Below, one piece after another: positions 63,805 through 64,000 of a stretch of DNA of 64,000 nucleotides. Every line of letters begins with the position of its first letter. The first letter of the stretch is position 1. The DNA comes from Sporomusaceae bacterium UBA7701 (lineage in GTDB: Bacteria > Bacillota > Negativicutes > Sporomusales > UBA7701), in NCBI GenBank assembly GCA_002482545.1, contig DLGF01000005.1, positions 1 through 64,000 of the forward strand, written 5' to 3'. Position numbers and translations under genes: made by a program. The notes beneath the pieces are model-generated. The model worked only from the letters and a program-made list of their open reading frames with translations, did not search any database and was not told the origin of the DNA.

Positions 63805-63834
63805 GCAAAATCCGGACTCTTCCGGATTTTTTGC
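63805..63834 (+). terminator. Rho-independent terminator
   Basis: GCAAAATCCGGA / TCCGGATTTTTTGC stem with CTCT loop and T6. Confidence 0.88.
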
Positions 63835-63873
63835 GTTTGGTGAGCTATACGGAGCGCCGGACTCCAGCTATTC

Positions 63874-63920
63874 AACCATCATTCTCGAATGTATACAGTA
63901 TACGTTCGAAAATGATGGTT
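63874..63920. promoter_or_regulatory. 47-bp near-perfect palindrome
   Basis: AACCATCATT (63874-63883) and AATGATGGTT (63911-63920) are perfect inverted copies. The interior CGAA...TTCG and GTATACAGTATAC continue the symmetry with few mismatches, centred near 63897. TGTATAC-A-GTATACG resembles GntR-type operators. It precedes the promoter of the gene starting at 63953. Confidence 0.7.
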
Positions 63921-63952
63921 TCAAACAGGTTAAAAAGTTCTATAATGAAAGC

Positions 63953-64000
63953 ATGAAAAATAATTTTACCATTCAGCTAAAAACTTCTTATCGCACTTTG
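63953..64000 (+). CDS. Start of a gene cut by the window end, possibly leaderless
   Basis: The frame MKNNFTIQLKTSYRTL runs off the window. A TATAAT (63941-63946) with a weak TTTCAA 16 nt upstream lies only 7 bases before the ATG, and no ribosome binding site is visible, so the transcript may start at the AUG. Too short to classify. Confidence 0.4.
   Translation, partial: MKNNFTIQLKTSYRTL

Overview
The window reads as chromosomal DNA of an anaerobic, endospore-lineage Firmicute that probably makes a diderm envelope (Negativicutes, Sporomusaceae-like). This rests on Gram-positive style ribosome binding sites and sigma-A promoters, a long pyruvate:ferredoxin oxidoreductase, many sigma-54 activators tied to amino-acid fermentation, a PMT/ArnT-type glycosyltransferase beside a PAP2 phosphatase, and peroxide defence under a PerR-like regulator. 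It is an inference from gene content; no rRNA or tRNA gene was seen.

Layout. 0-5 kb: a LysR regulator, then a perR-katG cassette bounded on both sides by decayed ends of a REP-associated (RAYT/IS200-like) transposase. 5.3-6.1 kb: a repeat module with its own promoter, a structured RNA of about 360 nt, a terminator and a DUF6809 gene; the whole module recurs at 32.6-33.5 kb. 6-12 kb: PAP2 phosphatase, PMT-type glycosyltransferase, an ArsR-like regulator and an orphan oligopeptide-binding lipoprotein. 11.9-14 kb: ahpC-ahpF. 14.1-15.9 kb: an Lsa-type ABC-F ribosome-protection gene behind a textbook leader-peptide attenuator. 16-17 kb: tandem yybP-ykoY (Mn2+) riboswitches in front of an UPF0016 manganese exporter. 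17.2-19.8 kb: a zinc-ribbon gene and a Ser/Thr kinase joined at a T8 slippery run, a second but dead ABC-F gene with its leader intact, and a nucleotidyltransferase. 20-24.4 kb: CNNM/CorC-type transporter, WG-repeat protein and small secreted or NTF2-like proteins.

24.4-52.1 kb is a catabolic and regulatory region: rocD with its sigma-54 activator, PdxR and pyridoxal kinase, aspartate-type aminotransferase, a PAS sigma-54 activator, PFOR, isoaspartyl dipeptidase with its PrpR-like activator, an alpha-hydroxy-acid oxidase with an N-terminal Cys cluster, Asp/Glu racemase with LysR, and a histidine kinase/NtrC-type response regulator pair. I found five matches to the -24/-12 sigma-54 promoter (TGGCAC-N5-TTGCA) in front of these genes. 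A shared TTTGAACCG half-site links the PAS activator to both the aminotransferase and PFOR. 52-58 kb: Rnk-like protein, glutamate dehydrogenase and a 1052-residue PEP-synthase-like/nucleotidyltransferase fusion. 58-64 kb: HxlR with a divergent flavin-type protein, a second WG-repeat protein, a Fur-box-controlled chemoreceptor with a NarX-like P-box, a frameshifted SdpI-like gene, and the start of a possibly leaderless gene next to a 47-bp palindrome.

Working together, the catabolic genes would turn amino acids (ornithine, glutamate, aspartate and isoaspartyl peptides) into 2-oxoacids. PFOR would oxidise pyruvate from there, with sigma-54 activators sensing the substrates.
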